64,000 bases of DNA from Pseudomonas tremae. Lineage in GTDB: Bacteria > Pseudomonadota > Gammaproteobacteria > Pseudomonadales > Pseudomonadaceae. Both the position numbers and the translations under genes were made by a program. Shown here piece by piece: positions 26,759-36,064 of the stretch. Location of the stretch: the NCBI RefSeq assembly GCF_001401155.1, contig NZ_LJRO01000360.1, positions 1-64,000 of the forward strand. The letters are read 5' to 3'. How positions within the stretch are numbered: position 1 is the stretch's first letter; each line of letters opens with the position of its first letter. The notes beneath the pieces were generated by a model that was not told where the DNA came from, searched no databases, and saw only the letters and a list, made by a program, of their open reading frames with translations.

Positions 26759-26772
26759 CTTGTATGTACAAG
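26759..26772. promoter_or_regulatory. HutC-type operator
   Basis: CTTGTATGTACAAG is a palindrome (one central mismatch) of the form bound by HutC, the GntR-family repressor released by urocanate. It covers the expected sigma-54 start point, so binding would block the promoter. hutC itself is not in the window. Confidence 0.85.
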
Positions 26773-26882
26773 TAGAGACAGGCTACACATTCTGCTCTCC
26801 ACTGGACTGAATCAGCCTGCTTCGCCAGGCACTGCTCGCCCTTTAATCGGGCTGGTTTGGATTGATCGCCGAGGATTCTTTT

Positions 26883-28580
26883 GTGACCGAGAATAATCAA
26901 GACCTGAAGCAGGACTGGACCCGCCACCGCGAAGGCGTGGTACGGGCTGCACGCGGCACTCGATTGACTGCCAAAAGCTGGATGACCGAAGCACCGCTGC
27001 GCATGTTGATGAACAACCTCGACCCGGAAGTCGCCGAAAACCCCAATGAGTTGGTGGTTTATGGTGGCATTGGTCGCGCGGCACGCAACTGGGAATGCTA
27101 CGACAAGATCGTCGAAAGCCTCACCCAGCTCAACGATGACGAAACCCTGCTGGTGCAGTCCGGCAAGCCGGTCGGCGTGTTCAAGACCCACAGCAATGCC
27201 CCTCGCGTACTGATCGCCAACTCTAACCTGGTGCCGCACTGGGCCAGTTGGGAGCATTTCAACGAGCTGGACGCCAAGGGTCTGGCGATGTATGGCCAGA
27301 TGACAGCTGGCAGCTGGATCTACATCGGCAGCCAGGGCATCGTTCAGGGCACTTACGAAACCTTCGTCGAAGCCGGCCGCCAGCACTATGACGGCAACCT
27401 CAAAGGCCGCTGGGTGCTGACCGCAGGGCTCGGTGGCATGGGCGGCGCACAGCCGCTGGCAGCTACGCTGGCCGGGGCCTGCTCGCTGAACATCGAATGC
27501 CAGCAAAGCCGTATCGATTTTCGCATCAAGACCCGCTACGTCGACGAGCAAGCGGCTGACCTGGATGACGCACTGGCGCGCATCGCCAAATACACCGCCG
27601 AAGGCAAGGCCATTTCCATCGCCCTGTGCGGCAACGCGGCAGATATTCTGCCGGAAATGGTCCGTCGCGGTGTGCGTCCGGACATGGTCACCGACCAGAC
27701 CAGCGCCCACGACCCGCTCAATGGCTACCTGCCCAAAGGCTGGACCTGGGACGAGTACCGCACCCGTTCGGTTAGCGAGCCGGCCAATGTGGTCAAGGCT
27801 GCCAAGCAGTCGATGGCCGAACACGTCGAAGCCATGCTGGCGTTTCAGCAAGCGGGCATTCCGACCTTTGACTACGGCAACAATATTCGCCAGATGGCCA
27901 AGGAAGTCGGCGTCGCCAATGCCTTCGATTTCCCAGGCTTTGTCCCCGCCTATATCCGCCCTCTGTTCTGCCGCGGCATCGGGCCGTTCCGCTGGGCCGC
28001 GCTGTCGGGTGACCCGCAGGACATCTACAAGACTGACGCCAAGGTCAAAGAGCTGATCCCGGACGACGACCACCTGCACAACTGGCTGGACATGGCCCGC
28101 GAGCGCATCAGCTTTCAGGGCCTGCCTGCGCGTATCTGCTGGGTCGGTCTGGGCCAGCGCGCCAAGCTGGGTCTGGCATTCAACGAGATGGTCCGCAGTG
28201 GTGAACTGTCGGCACCGGTGGTGATCGGCCGCGACCACCTGGACTCCGGCTCGGTCGCCAGCCCCAACCGCGAAACCGAAGCCATGCGTGACGGCTCGGA
28301 TGCGGTTTCCGACTGGCCACTGCTCAACGCCCTGCTCAACACCGCCAGCGGTGCGACCTGGGTATCGCTGCACCACGGCGGCGGCGTCGGCATGGGCTTT
28401 TCGCAGCATTCCGGCATGGTGATCGTCTGTGACGGCACTGATGAAGCCGCCGAGCGAATTGCCCGCGTATTGCACAACGACCCGGCCACCGGAGTGATGC
28501 GCCATGCCGATGCAGGTTATGACATCGCCATCGACTGTGCCAAAGAGCAGGGCTTGAACCTGCCGATGATTGGACGTTAA
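26883..28580 (+). CDS. hutU: urocanate hydratase
   Basis: A 565-residue NAD+-dependent enzyme that hydrates urocanate to imidazolonepropionate, step two of histidine breakdown. It shows VVYGGIGRAARNWECYDKI, TAGLGGMGGAQPLAATLAG (NAD-binding glycine loop), and YGNNIRQMAKE. The start is GTG at 26883 with GAGG about 9 bases upstream; an in-frame start at 26862 is possible but lacks a ribosome site. It is the first gene of the operon that runs to 38082. Confidence 0.97.
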   Translation: MTENNQDLKQDWTRHREGVVRAARGTRLTAKSWMTEAPLRMLMNNLDPEVAENPNELVVYGGIGRAARNWECYDKIVESLTQLNDDETLLVQSGKPVGVFKTHSNAPRVLIANSNLVPHWASWEHFNELDAKGLAMYGQMTAGSWIYIGSQGIVQGTYETFVEAGRQHYDGNLKGRWVLTAGLGGMGGAQPLAATLAGACSLNIECQQSRIDFRIKTRYVDEQAADLDDALARIAKYTAEGKAISIALCGNAADILPEMVRRGVRPDMVTDQTSAHDPLNGYLPKGWTWDEYRTRSVSEPANVVKAAKQSMAEHVEAMLAFQQAGIPTFDYGNNIRQMAKEVGVANAFDFPGFVPAYIRPLFCRGIGPFRWAALSGDPQDIYKTDAKVKELIPDDDHLHNWLDMARERISFQGLPARICWVGLGQRAKLGLAFNEMVRSGELSAPVVIGRDHLDSGSVASPNRETEAMRDGSDAVSDWPLLNALLNTASGATWVSLHHGGGVGMGFSQHSGMVIVCDGTDEAAERIARVLHNDPATGVMRHADAGYDIAIDCAKEQGLNLPMIGR

Positions 28581-28691
28581 GAGCCTGCGGTTATCAAACC
28601 GACAGACTTGGGGAACGGGCATGAGCATGCCCATGGGCCGGATGCCTGATTGAAGCTGCCGTCATCCATTTCAGGCTTAGGAGCATCGACA

Positions 28692-29660
28692 ATGAAAATG
28701 AAAAAGGCCCTGTTGACCACATTGGTATCCGCTGGCCTTCTAGCCAGCGCAGGCGCAAGTCAGGCTGCGGGTTGGTGCGAATCAGGCAAGCCGGTGAAGT
28801 TCGCTGGCCTGAACTGGGAAAGCGCGATGCTGCTGACCGACATCCTGCAGGTCGTGCTGGACAAGGGTTACGGCTGCGCCGTGGACGCCCTGCCCGGCAA
28901 CTCCATCGCCATGGAGAACGCCCTGAGCACCAACGACATTCAGGTTTTCGCCGAAGAATGGGTCGGCCGCAGTGAAGTCTGGAACAAGGCCGCCGCAGCG
29001 GGGAAAGTCGTCGGTGTCGGCGCGCCGATAGTCGGCGCAGTGGAAGGCTGGTACGTACCGCGCTATGTGATCGAAGGCGACGCCAAACGTAAGCTGGAAG
29101 CCAAGGCACCCAACCTCAAATCCATCAGCGATCTGGCTCAGTATTCTGCAGTGTTCAAGGATCAGGAAGAGCCCGGCAAAGGCCGCTTCTACAACTGCCC
29201 GGCCGGCTGGACCTGTGAGCTGGAAAACAGCGAAATGCTCAAGAGCTACGGCCTGGAAGGCAAGTACACCAACTTCCGCCCTGGCACCGGCCCGGCGCTG
29301 GACGCGGCTATTCTCTCCAGCTACAAACGTGGCGAGCCGATCCTGACCTATTACTGGTCGCCAACGCCATTAATGGGCCAGGTGGACCTGGTGCGACTGG
29401 AAGAGAAACCCGGCGTCAACAAGACGATCGATATCAAGGTCGGCGTGTCCAAAGTGTTCCACGACGAGGCCCCTGAACTGGTCGCGGTGCTGGAGAAGGT
29501 CAATCTGCCGATCGACCTGCTTAACCAGAACCTGGGACGCATGGCCAAGGAACGCATCGAATCGCCGAAACTGGCGAAGATTTTCCTGAAAGAGCACCCT
29601 GAAATCTGGCACAAATGGGTCAGTGAAGACGCCGCGAAAAAGGTGGACGCTTCGCTGTAA
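28692..29660 (+). CDS. hutX: histidine/betaine-type ABC-binding protein HutX
   Basis: A 322-residue periplasmic binding protein of the ProX/OpuAC family. The signal peptide ends after SQA at about residue 24. Features include KFAGLNWESAMLLTDILQVVLDKGYG, the VFAEEWVGR segment and PTPLMGQVDLV. GGAG lies 9 bases before ATG. In the hut operon of pseudomonads this family serves as the histidine-uptake binder (HutXWV). A strong hairpin follows the stop and probably keeps this part of the mRNA more abundant than the membrane part. Confidence 0.88.
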   Translation: MKMKKALLTTLVSAGLLASAGASQAAGWCESGKPVKFAGLNWESAMLLTDILQVVLDKGYGCAVDALPGNSIAMENALSTNDIQVFAEEWVGRSEVWNKAAAAGKVVGVGAPIVGAVEGWYVPRYVIEGDAKRKLEAKAPNLKSISDLAQYSAVFKDQEEPGKGRFYNCPAGWTCELENSEMLKSYGLEGKYTNFRPGTGPALDAAILSSYKRGEPILTYYWSPTPLMGQVDLVRLEEKPGVNKTIDIKVGVSKVFHDEAPELVAVLEKVNLPIDLLNQNLGRMAKERIESPKLAKIFLKEHPEIWHKWVSEDAAKKVDASL

Positions 29661-29664
29661 ACGA

Positions 29665-29698
29665 CCGGGCTGCCGGACTGAAAGGTTCGGCAGCCCGG
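29665..29698 (+). terminator. intra-operon hairpin after hutX
   Basis: A perfect 11-base GC-rich stem (CCGGGCTGCCG and its complement) with a 12-base loop starts 4 bases past the hutX stop. No T-run follows, so it is more likely an mRNA 3'-end stabiliser or partial terminator than a full stop. Confidence 0.7.
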
Positions 29699-29733
29699 CC
29701 GTTGACCCGACACACCTCATTTGAGAGCCGCTT

Positions 29734-30585
29734 ATGTTTCCTGAAAGCTTCACTTTCTCGATCGCCAACTGGGTCAACGACGGGGTCGACTCGCTGGTGA
29801 CTCAGTATGGCGACGTGTTCCGGCACATCTCCGAGACCCTGCTGTGGGCCATCGTCAACCTCGAAGGCCTGCTGCGCATGGCCCCGTGGTGGCTGATGCT
29901 GATCATCGTCGGCGGTATCGCCTGGCACGCGACGCGCAAAATCATCACGACGCTGGTGATCGTCGGCCTGCTGTTTCTGGTCGGCGCGGTCGGGTTGTGG
30001 GACAAGCTGATGCAGACCTTGGCGCTGATGCTGGTTGCCACGATCATTGCAGTGCTGATCGGCATTCCGCTGGGCATTCTCTCGGCGCGCAGCAATCGTC
30101 TGCGCTCGGTGCTGATGCCGTTGCTGGACATCATGCAGACCATGCCCAGCTTCGTTTACCTGATCCCTGTGCTGATGCTGTTCGGCCTGGGCAAGGTCCC
30201 GGCGATCTTCGCCACGGTTATCTACGCCGCACCACCGCTGATTCGTCTGACTGATCTGGGCATTCGTCAGGTCGATGGCGAAGTGATGGAAGCGATCAAC
30301 GCCTTCGGGGCCAACCGCTGGCAACAATTATTCGGCGTGCAACTGCCACTGGCGATGCCGAGCATCATGGCCGGGATCAACCAGACCACCATGATGGCGC
30401 TGTCGATGGTGGTGATTGCCTCGATGATCGGCGCACGCGGGCTGGGCGAAGACGTACTGGTGGGCATTCAGACGCTCAACGTCGGGCGCGGGCTGGAAGC
30501 GGGCCTGGCCATTGTCATCCTCGCGGTCGTCATCGACCGTATCACGCAGGCCTATGGCCGCCCACGTCATGAGGCGAACAAATGA
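29734..30585 (+). CDS. hutW: ABC permease HutW
   Basis: A 283-residue inner-membrane permease of the ProW type, with about six membrane segments after a short amphipathic start. The binding-protein-dependent transport (EAA) loop is ALRE-like: MEAINAFGANRWQQLFGVQLPLAMPSI near residues 185-210. It overlaps hutV by four bases (ATGA). With HutX and HutV it forms a histidine importer, as suggested by its place inside the hut operon. Confidence 0.9.
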   Translation: MFPESFTFSIANWVNDGVDSLVTQYGDVFRHISETLLWAIVNLEGLLRMAPWWLMLIIVGGIAWHATRKIITTLVIVGLLFLVGAVGLWDKLMQTLALMLVATIIAVLIGIPLGILSARSNRLRSVLMPLLDIMQTMPSFVYLIPVLMLFGLGKVPAIFATVIYAAPPLIRLTDLGIRQVDGEVMEAINAFGANRWQQLFGVQLPLAMPSIMAGINQTTMMALSMVVIASMIGARGLGEDVLVGIQTLNVGRGLEAGLAIVILAVVIDRITQAYGRPRHEANK

Positions 30586-31412
30586 GCAGCGTGGAACCGA
30601 ACAAGATCGTTGTCAAAAACGTGTTCAAGATTTTCGGCAATCGCGCCAAAGACGCCCTGGCGCTGATCAAGCAGAACCAAAGCAAGGATCAGGTGCTTGC
30701 GCAGACCGGTTGCGTGGTCGGGGTCAACGACTTGTCGCTGTCGATCGGCAGCGGCGAAATATTCGTCATCATGGGCCTGTCCGGCTCGGGAAAATCGACG
30801 CTGGTGCGCCACTTCAACCGGTTGATCGACCCTACCAGCGGCGAAATCCTGATCGACGGCGAAGACATACTGCGTTACGACATGGAGGCTCTGCGCGAGT
30901 TTCGGCGGCACAAGATCAGCATGGTGTTCCAGAGCTTCGGCCTGTTGCCGCACAAGACCGTGCTGGCCAACGTCGCGTACGGCCTGAAAGTGCGCGGCGA
31001 GAGCAAGGCGCTGTGTCAGGAACGCGCGCAGCACTGGGTCACCACAGTTGGCCTGAAAGGCTACGAGAACAAATACCCGCACCAGCTTTCCGGCGGCATG
31101 CGTCAGCGCGTCGGCCTGGCGCGAGCCTTGGCAGCGGACACGGACATCATCCTGATGGACGAGGCGTTCAGCGCCCTCGACCCGTTGATTCGTGCCGAGA
31201 TGCAGGACCAGTTGCTGGAGCTGCAAGCCAGCCTGCACAAGACCATCGTGTTCATCACCCACGATCTGGACGAAGCCGTGCGCATCGGCAACCGCATCGC
31301 GATCCTCAAGGACGGGCGATTGATTCAGGTCGGTACGCCGAAAGAAATCCTTCATTCGCCTGCCGACGATTACGTGGACCGTTTCGTTCAGCGTCGCGTA
31401 GCCACCCTTTAA
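30582..31412 (+). CDS. hutV: ABC transporter ATPase HutV
   Basis: A 276-residue ATPase of the ProV/OpuAA group. Walker A is GLSGSGKST (near residue 66), the signature is LSGGMRQRVGLARAL, and Walker B is DIILMDEAFSALDP. It ends soon after the D-loop/H-loop region (FITHDLDEAV), without the CBS domains of full ProV. It follows hutW with an ATGA overlap; hutH1 starts 13 bases after its stop. Confidence 0.92.
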   Translation: MSSVEPNKIVVKNVFKIFGNRAKDALALIKQNQSKDQVLAQTGCVVGVNDLSLSIGSGEIFVIMGLSGSGKSTLVRHFNRLIDPTSGEILIDGEDILRYDMEALREFRRHKISMVFQSFGLLPHKTVLANVAYGLKVRGESKALCQERAQHWVTTVGLKGYENKYPHQLSGGMRQRVGLARALAADTDIILMDEAFSALDPLIRAEMQDQLLELQASLHKTIVFITHDLDEAVRIGNRIAILKDGRLIQVGTPKEILHSPADDYVDRFVQRRVATL

Positions 31413-31424
31413 GGACTGTTGCAG

Positions 31425-32966
31425 ATGTCGCGAGCAGAACAGATCGTCATCGGCGAAGCCCCAGTGGGCTGGCAGGATGTAGTCACCGTGGCCCGACATG
31501 GCGCGCAACTGGCCTTGTCGGATGCCGCCTGGGCGCGGATCGATAATGCGCAGGCCATCGTGCAACGCATCGTCGTCAGCGGCGAGCGCGCGTATGGCGT
31601 GAATACCGGGCTCGGCGCGCTGTGCAATGTATCGCTGCAAGGCGAACAGCTCAGTCGTTTGTCGCGCAATACCCTGCTCAGCCACGCGTGCGGGGTGGGT
31701 ACGCCATTGGCCGATGAACAGACTCGCGCAATCATCTGCGCCGCGATCCTCAACTACAGTCAGGGCAAGTCCGGCATCCATCGTCAGGTGGTCGAGGCGC
31801 TGCTGGCGTTGCTTAATCGAGGCATCACGCCGCAAGTACCGTCGCAGGGCTCAGTGGGTTATCTGACCCACATGGCGCACGTCGGCATTGCACTGCTGGG
31901 CGCTGGTCAGGTCAGTTATCGCGGGCAGATCGTCGCTGCGCAGCAGGCGCTGGACGAAGAAGGTCTGGCACCGGTAATACTCGGTGCCAAGGACGGCTTG
32001 TGCCTGGTCAACGGCACGCCGTGCATGACCGGCCTGAGCTGCCTGGCCATCGCCGATGCCGAGCGTCTGAGCCAATGGGCCGACGTGATCGGGGCGATGA
32101 CCTTCGAGGCCCTGCGCGGCCAGCTGGACGCGTTCGATGAAAGCATTCTCGCTCTCAAGCCTCACCCAGGCATGCAGCAGGTAGGCAAGAACCTGCGCAG
32201 CTTGTTGTCAGGCAGCGAAGTGCTGGCCAGCAGCCAGGGCATTCGTACCCAGGATGCACTGAGCATTCGCTCGATTCCTCAGGTGCATGGCGCGACCCGC
32301 GACCAGTTGGCCCATGCCATTCGCCAGATAGAAACAGAACTTAATTCGGCCACCGACAACCCGCTTTTGCTCGGCACGCCGGACGCTTGGCGCGTGGTGT
32401 CCCAAGCCAACCCGCATGGTCAGTCGGTGGCGATGGCGGCGGATTTGCTGTGCATGGCGATGGCCGAACTGGGCTCCATTGCCGAGCGGCGACTGGACCG
32501 CCTGGTCAACCCGCTGGTCAGCGGCCTGCCGGCTTTTCTGGTCAGTCAGCCCGGAGTCAACTCGGGAATGATGATCGTCCAGTACGTCGCCGCCTCGCTG
32601 TGCGCAGAAAACCGCCAGTTGGCACAGCCGGCAGTGGTCGATAACTACGTAACCTCCGGCCTGCAGGAAGATCACCTGAGCATGGGCACCAGCGCCGCAC
32701 TCAAGCTGCACAAGGTGTTGGCCAATGTCACACAGATTCTCGCCATCGAGTATTTGCTCGCCGCGCAGGCATTCGAGTTTCTCAAGACGCAGCGCTTCGG
32801 CGTCGGTACCGACATGGCCTGGCGGCTGCTGCGCGAACAGGTTGCGGCCTACGACGAAGACCGCTGGCTGGCCCCTGACATCGCCAGCAGCGCTGCCCTG
32901 CTCAAAGACGAAACATCGCTGGAAAGGGTTTTCCGGCACTGCCGCAATCATGCGGCAAACCTGTAG
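31425..32966 (+). CDS. hutH1: HAL/PAL-family protein lacking the MIO triad (HutH1-type)
   Basis: A 513-residue homologue of histidine ammonia-lyase. The fold marks are present: YGVNTGLGAL (residues 58-67), SATDNPLL, GVNSGMMIVQYVAA and TSGLQEDHLSMG. At the active centre, where histidases have GSVGASGDLAP, this protein has GSVGYLTH (142-149). The Ala-Ser-Gly that cyclises to the electrophilic MIO group is absent and the segment is three residues shorter. It is thus unlikely to deaminate histidine by the known chemistry. AAGGA lies 9 bases before ATG. Pseudomonads often carry two tandem hutH genes in this operon; I recall this first copy as dispensable in SBW25. Confidence 0.85.
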   Translation: MSRAEQIVIGEAPVGWQDVVTVARHGAQLALSDAAWARIDNAQAIVQRIVVSGERAYGVNTGLGALCNVSLQGEQLSRLSRNTLLSHACGVGTPLADEQTRAIICAAILNYSQGKSGIHRQVVEALLALLNRGITPQVPSQGSVGYLTHMAHVGIALLGAGQVSYRGQIVAAQQALDEEGLAPVILGAKDGLCLVNGTPCMTGLSCLAIADAERLSQWADVIGAMTFEALRGQLDAFDESILALKPHPGMQQVGKNLRSLLSGSEVLASSQGIRTQDALSIRSIPQVHGATRDQLAHAIRQIETELNSATDNPLLLGTPDAWRVVSQANPHGQSVAMAADLLCMAMAELGSIAERRLDRLVNPLVSGLPAFLVSQPGVNSGMMIVQYVAASLCAENRQLAQPAVVDNYVTSGLQEDHLSMGTSAALKLHKVLANVTQILAIEYLLAAQAFEFLKTQRFGVGTDMAWRLLREQVAAYDEDRWLAPDIASSAALLKDETSLERVFRHCRNHAANL

Positions 32967-33020
32967 AGGCGGCTGACGGCCACCAGCCGTTGCCGACATC
33001 CATCAAGGAGTAGCAGCATC

Positions 33021-34568
33021 GTGACCACCTTATCTGCCAAGACGCTGAACCTGATCCCCGGCCAACTGACCCTGGCGCAATTGCGCGCCATTCATCAGCA
33101 GCCAGTCAGCCTGACGCTGGACAGCAGCGCCAACCAGCAGATCGACGACAGCGTCGCCTGCGTCGCCTGCATTCTGGCCGAGAACCGCACCGCCTATGGC
33201 ATCAACACCGGTTTCGGCTTGCTGGCCTCGACCCGAATCGCCAGTGAGGACCTGGAGAACCTGCAGCGTTCGCTGGTGCTGTCGCATGCGGCCGGTGTCG
33301 GCCAGCCGATCAGCGATGATCTGGTACGGCTGATCATGGTGCTCAAGGTCAACAGCCTTAGCCGCGGTTTCTCGGGCATTCGGCGGGTGGTGATCGACGC
33401 GTTGATCGCTCTGATCAATGCCGAGGTCTACCCGCACATTCCGCTCAAGGGCTCGGTCGGTGCCTCCGGCGATCTGGCCCCGCTGGCGCACATGTCGCTG
33501 GTGCTGCTGGGCGAAGGCAAGGCACGTCACAAGGGCGAATGGCTGAATGCTGTCGATGCGTTGGCTGTCGCAGGCCTGCAGCCGCTGACGCTGGCCGCCA
33601 AGGAAGGGCTGGCGCTGCTCAACGGCACTCAAGTGTCGACCGCTTATGCACTGCGCGGGCTGTTCGAGGGCGAAGACCTGTTCGCCGCTGCGCTGACCTG
33701 CGGCTCGCTGACGGTCGAAGCGGTGCTCGGCTCACGCTCGCCGTTCGACGCACGTATTCATGCCGCGCGCGGTCAGCACGGGCAGATCGATGCGGCGGCC
33801 TGCTATCGCGATTTGCTGGGCGAAAGCAGCGGTGTGTCGGAGTCGCATCGCAACTGCGACAAGGTTCAGGACCCTTACTCGCTGCGCTGCCAGCCACAGG
33901 TCATGGGCGCATGCCTGACGCAGCTGCGTCAGGCCGCCGAGGTGCTGGAAATCGAATCGAATGCGGTGTCCGATAACCCGCTGGTGTTCGCCGCCGAGAA
34001 CGACGTCATATCCGGTGGCAATTTTCATGCAGAGCCGGTCGCGATGGCGGCAGACAATCTGGCGCTGGCCATCGCCGAGATCGGCTCGCTCAGCGAGCGC
34101 CGCATTTCGCTGATGATGGACAAGCACATGTCGCAACTGCCGCCCTTCCTGGTGGCCAACGGCGGCGTCAATTCCGGCTTCATGATCGCGCAGGTCACAG
34201 CCGCCGCGCTGGCCAGTGAAAACAAGGCGCTGGCCCATCCGCACAGCGTCGACAGCCTGCCAACTTCGGCCAATCAGGAAGACCACGTGTCGATGGCCCC
34301 GGCCGCCGGCAAGCGGTTATGGGAAATGGCAGAAAACGTTCGCGGGATTCTTGCCGTAGAATGGTTGGCTGCCTGCCAGGGGCTGGACTTGCGCGAGGGC
34401 CTGAAAACCTCTCCGAAGCTGGAGCAAGCCCGCAGCCTGTTGCGCAGCAAGGTCCCGTTCTATGAAAAGGATCGCTTTTTTGCACCGGACATCGAAGCTG
34501 CCAGTCAGCTGTTGTCCTCCACTTGCCTGAACCCGCTGGTTCCTGCACGTCTGCTACCGAGTCTGTGA
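33021..34568 (+). CDS. hutH: histidine ammonia-lyase
   Basis: A 515-residue enzyme that removes ammonia from histidine to give urocanate, step one of the pathway. The MIO-forming triad is intact at Ala148-Ser149-Gly150 in GSVGASGDLAPLAHMSL. Other marks are YGINTGFGLLAST, SCSDNP-type VSDNPLVF, and GGNFHAEPVAMA. The start is GTG with AAGGAG about 11 bases upstream. A 7-base stem hairpin follows the stop. Confidence 0.97.
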   Translation: MTTLSAKTLNLIPGQLTLAQLRAIHQQPVSLTLDSSANQQIDDSVACVACILAENRTAYGINTGFGLLASTRIASEDLENLQRSLVLSHAAGVGQPISDDLVRLIMVLKVNSLSRGFSGIRRVVIDALIALINAEVYPHIPLKGSVGASGDLAPLAHMSLVLLGEGKARHKGEWLNAVDALAVAGLQPLTLAAKEGLALLNGTQVSTAYALRGLFEGEDLFAAALTCGSLTVEAVLGSRSPFDARIHAARGQHGQIDAAACYRDLLGESSGVSESHRNCDKVQDPYSLRCQPQVMGACLTQLRQAAEVLEIESNAVSDNPLVFAAENDVISGGNFHAEPVAMAADNLALAIAEIGSLSERRISLMMDKHMSQLPPFLVANGGVNSGFMIAQVTAAALASENKALAHPHSVDSLPTSANQEDHVSMAPAAGKRLWEMAENVRGILAVEWLAACQGLDLREGLKTSPKLEQARSLLRSKVPFYEKDRFFAPDIEAASQLLSSTCLNPLVPARLLPSL

Positions 34569-34574
34569 TGCACC

Positions 34575-34594
34575 GCGAGCCTGGCAGGGCTCGC
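34575..34594 (+). terminator. hairpin after hutH
   Basis: The stem GCGAGCC / GGCTCGC with a 6-base loop is followed by only three T residues. It is probably a partial terminator or mRNA-stability element inside the operon. Confidence 0.5.
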
Positions 34595-34672
34595 TTTGGT
34601 CATTGTGCTGCGGGAAGCCGGATGCAGGCGTTCTCGCGGCTTTTGCCATACCTGTAATGAAATGGACCTGAA

Positions 34673-36049
34673 ATGACGTCACAAGATGGTTTGAAACGCG
34701 GGTTATCCGCCCGCCACATCCGCTTCATGGCCTTGGGCTCTGCCATCGGCACAGGGTTGTTCTACGGCTCGGCCTCGGCGATTCAACAGGCCGGTCCCGC
34801 TGTATTATTGGCGTACCTGATTGGCGGCGCGGCGGTGTACATGGTGATGCGCGCACTGGGCGAAATGGCCGTTCACGACCCCGTGTCCGGTTCGTTCAGC
34901 CATTACGCCACGCGCTACATGGGGCCGCTGGCCGGTTTCGTGCTGGGCTGGACCTACGCGTTCGAGATGATCATCGTCTGTCTGGCCGACGTGACCGCCT
35001 TCGGCATTTACATGGGCTTCTGGTTTCCGGAAGTGCCGCGCTGGATCTGGGTGCTGGGCATCGTGTTCCTGATCGGCGCGCTCAACCTGTGCAACGTCAA
35101 AGTTTTCGGCGAAACCGAATTCTGGCTGTCGATCCTCAAGGTCAGCGCCATCGTGGCGATGATCGTTGCAGGCTTCGGCATCATGATCTTCGGCATCGGC
35201 AGCTCGACCAGCGGCACTGAAATCGGCATCAGCAACCTGTGGGCGCATGGCGGCTTCATGCCCAACGGCGTGGCTGGCCTGATCGCTTCGTTTGCCGTGG
35301 TGATGTTTGCGTTCGGCGGCATCGAGATCATCGGCATCACGGCCGGTGAGGCAAAGGACCCGCAACGCAGCCTGCCGCAGGCAATCAACGCGGTGCCGCT
35401 GCGTATTCTGCTGTTCTACGTGCTGACCCTGTTTGTGCTGATGTGTATTTATCCGTGGCCGCAAATCGGCACCCAAGGCAGCCCGTTCGTGCAGATTTTC
35501 GACAATTTGGGCATTGCCTCGGCGGCGACCATTCTCAACATCGTGGTGATCTCGGCGGCGGTGTCAGCTATCAACAGCGACATCTTCGGCGCAGGCCGCA
35601 TGATGTACGGCCTGGCCCGCGACGGTCAGGCGCCGGCGAGCTTTGCGCGCCTGTCGCGTCAGGGCGTGCCGTGGATGACCGTGCTGGTGATGGGCGTGAC
35701 GCTGCTCGGTGGCGTGCTGCTCAACTACCTGATCCCCAAAGACGTGTTCCTGCTGATCGCGTCGCTGGCAACCTTCGCCACGGTCTGGGTCTGGCTGATG
35801 ATCCTGCTGACTCAGGTCGCCATGCGTCGCTCGATGAGCCGCGAAGAGGTCACACAGCTCAAGTTTGCGGTGCCGTTCTGGCCTTACGGGCCTGCCGCCG
35901 CCATCGTCTTCATGCTGTTCATCTTCGGCGTTCTGGGCTATTTCCCGGACAACCGTGCAGCCCTGATCGTCGGTGCAGTCTGGATTGTGCTGCTGCTCAT
36001 CGCCTACGCGGTGTGGGTCAAGCCGAAGGCGCTCAACAACCCCCATTGA
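34673..36049 (+). CDS. hutT: amino-acid permease, probable histidine transporter HutT
   Basis: A 458-residue, 12-segment permease of the amino-acid/polyamine/organocation superfamily (AAT group). It begins KRGLSARHIRFMALGSAIGTGLFYGS, the AAT signature, and has ALGEMAVHDPVSGSF in the second segment. Its place between hutH and hutI makes histidine the likely substrate. It gives the operon a second uptake route next to the ABC importer HutXWV. Confidence 0.92.
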   Translation: MTSQDGLKRGLSARHIRFMALGSAIGTGLFYGSASAIQQAGPAVLLAYLIGGAAVYMVMRALGEMAVHDPVSGSFSHYATRYMGPLAGFVLGWTYAFEMIIVCLADVTAFGIYMGFWFPEVPRWIWVLGIVFLIGALNLCNVKVFGETEFWLSILKVSAIVAMIVAGFGIMIFGIGSSTSGTEIGISNLWAHGGFMPNGVAGLIASFAVVMFAFGGIEIIGITAGEAKDPQRSLPQAINAVPLRILLFYVLTLFVLMCIYPWPQIGTQGSPFVQIFDNLGIASAATILNIVVISAAVSAINSDIFGAGRMMYGLARDGQAPASFARLSRQGVPWMTVLVMGVTLLGGVLLNYLIPKDVFLLIASLATFATVWVWLMILLTQVAMRRSMSREEVTQLKFAVPFWPYGPAAAIVFMLFIFGVLGYFPDNRAALIVGAVWIVLLLIAYAVWVKPKALNNPH

Positions 36050-36064
36050 TCAAAGAGGCCCGGA

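Larger units (their letters stand above)
26270..26882. other. divergent betT-hutU intergenic region
   Basis: This 613-base region holds the BetI-type box at 26368-26383, the sigma-54 element at 26739-26754 and the HutC-type box at 26759-26772. An open frame at 26391-26663 has no ribosome site and no family-like sequence, and I do not call it a gene. The 350 bases between the boxes show nothing else I can support. Confidence 0.7.
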
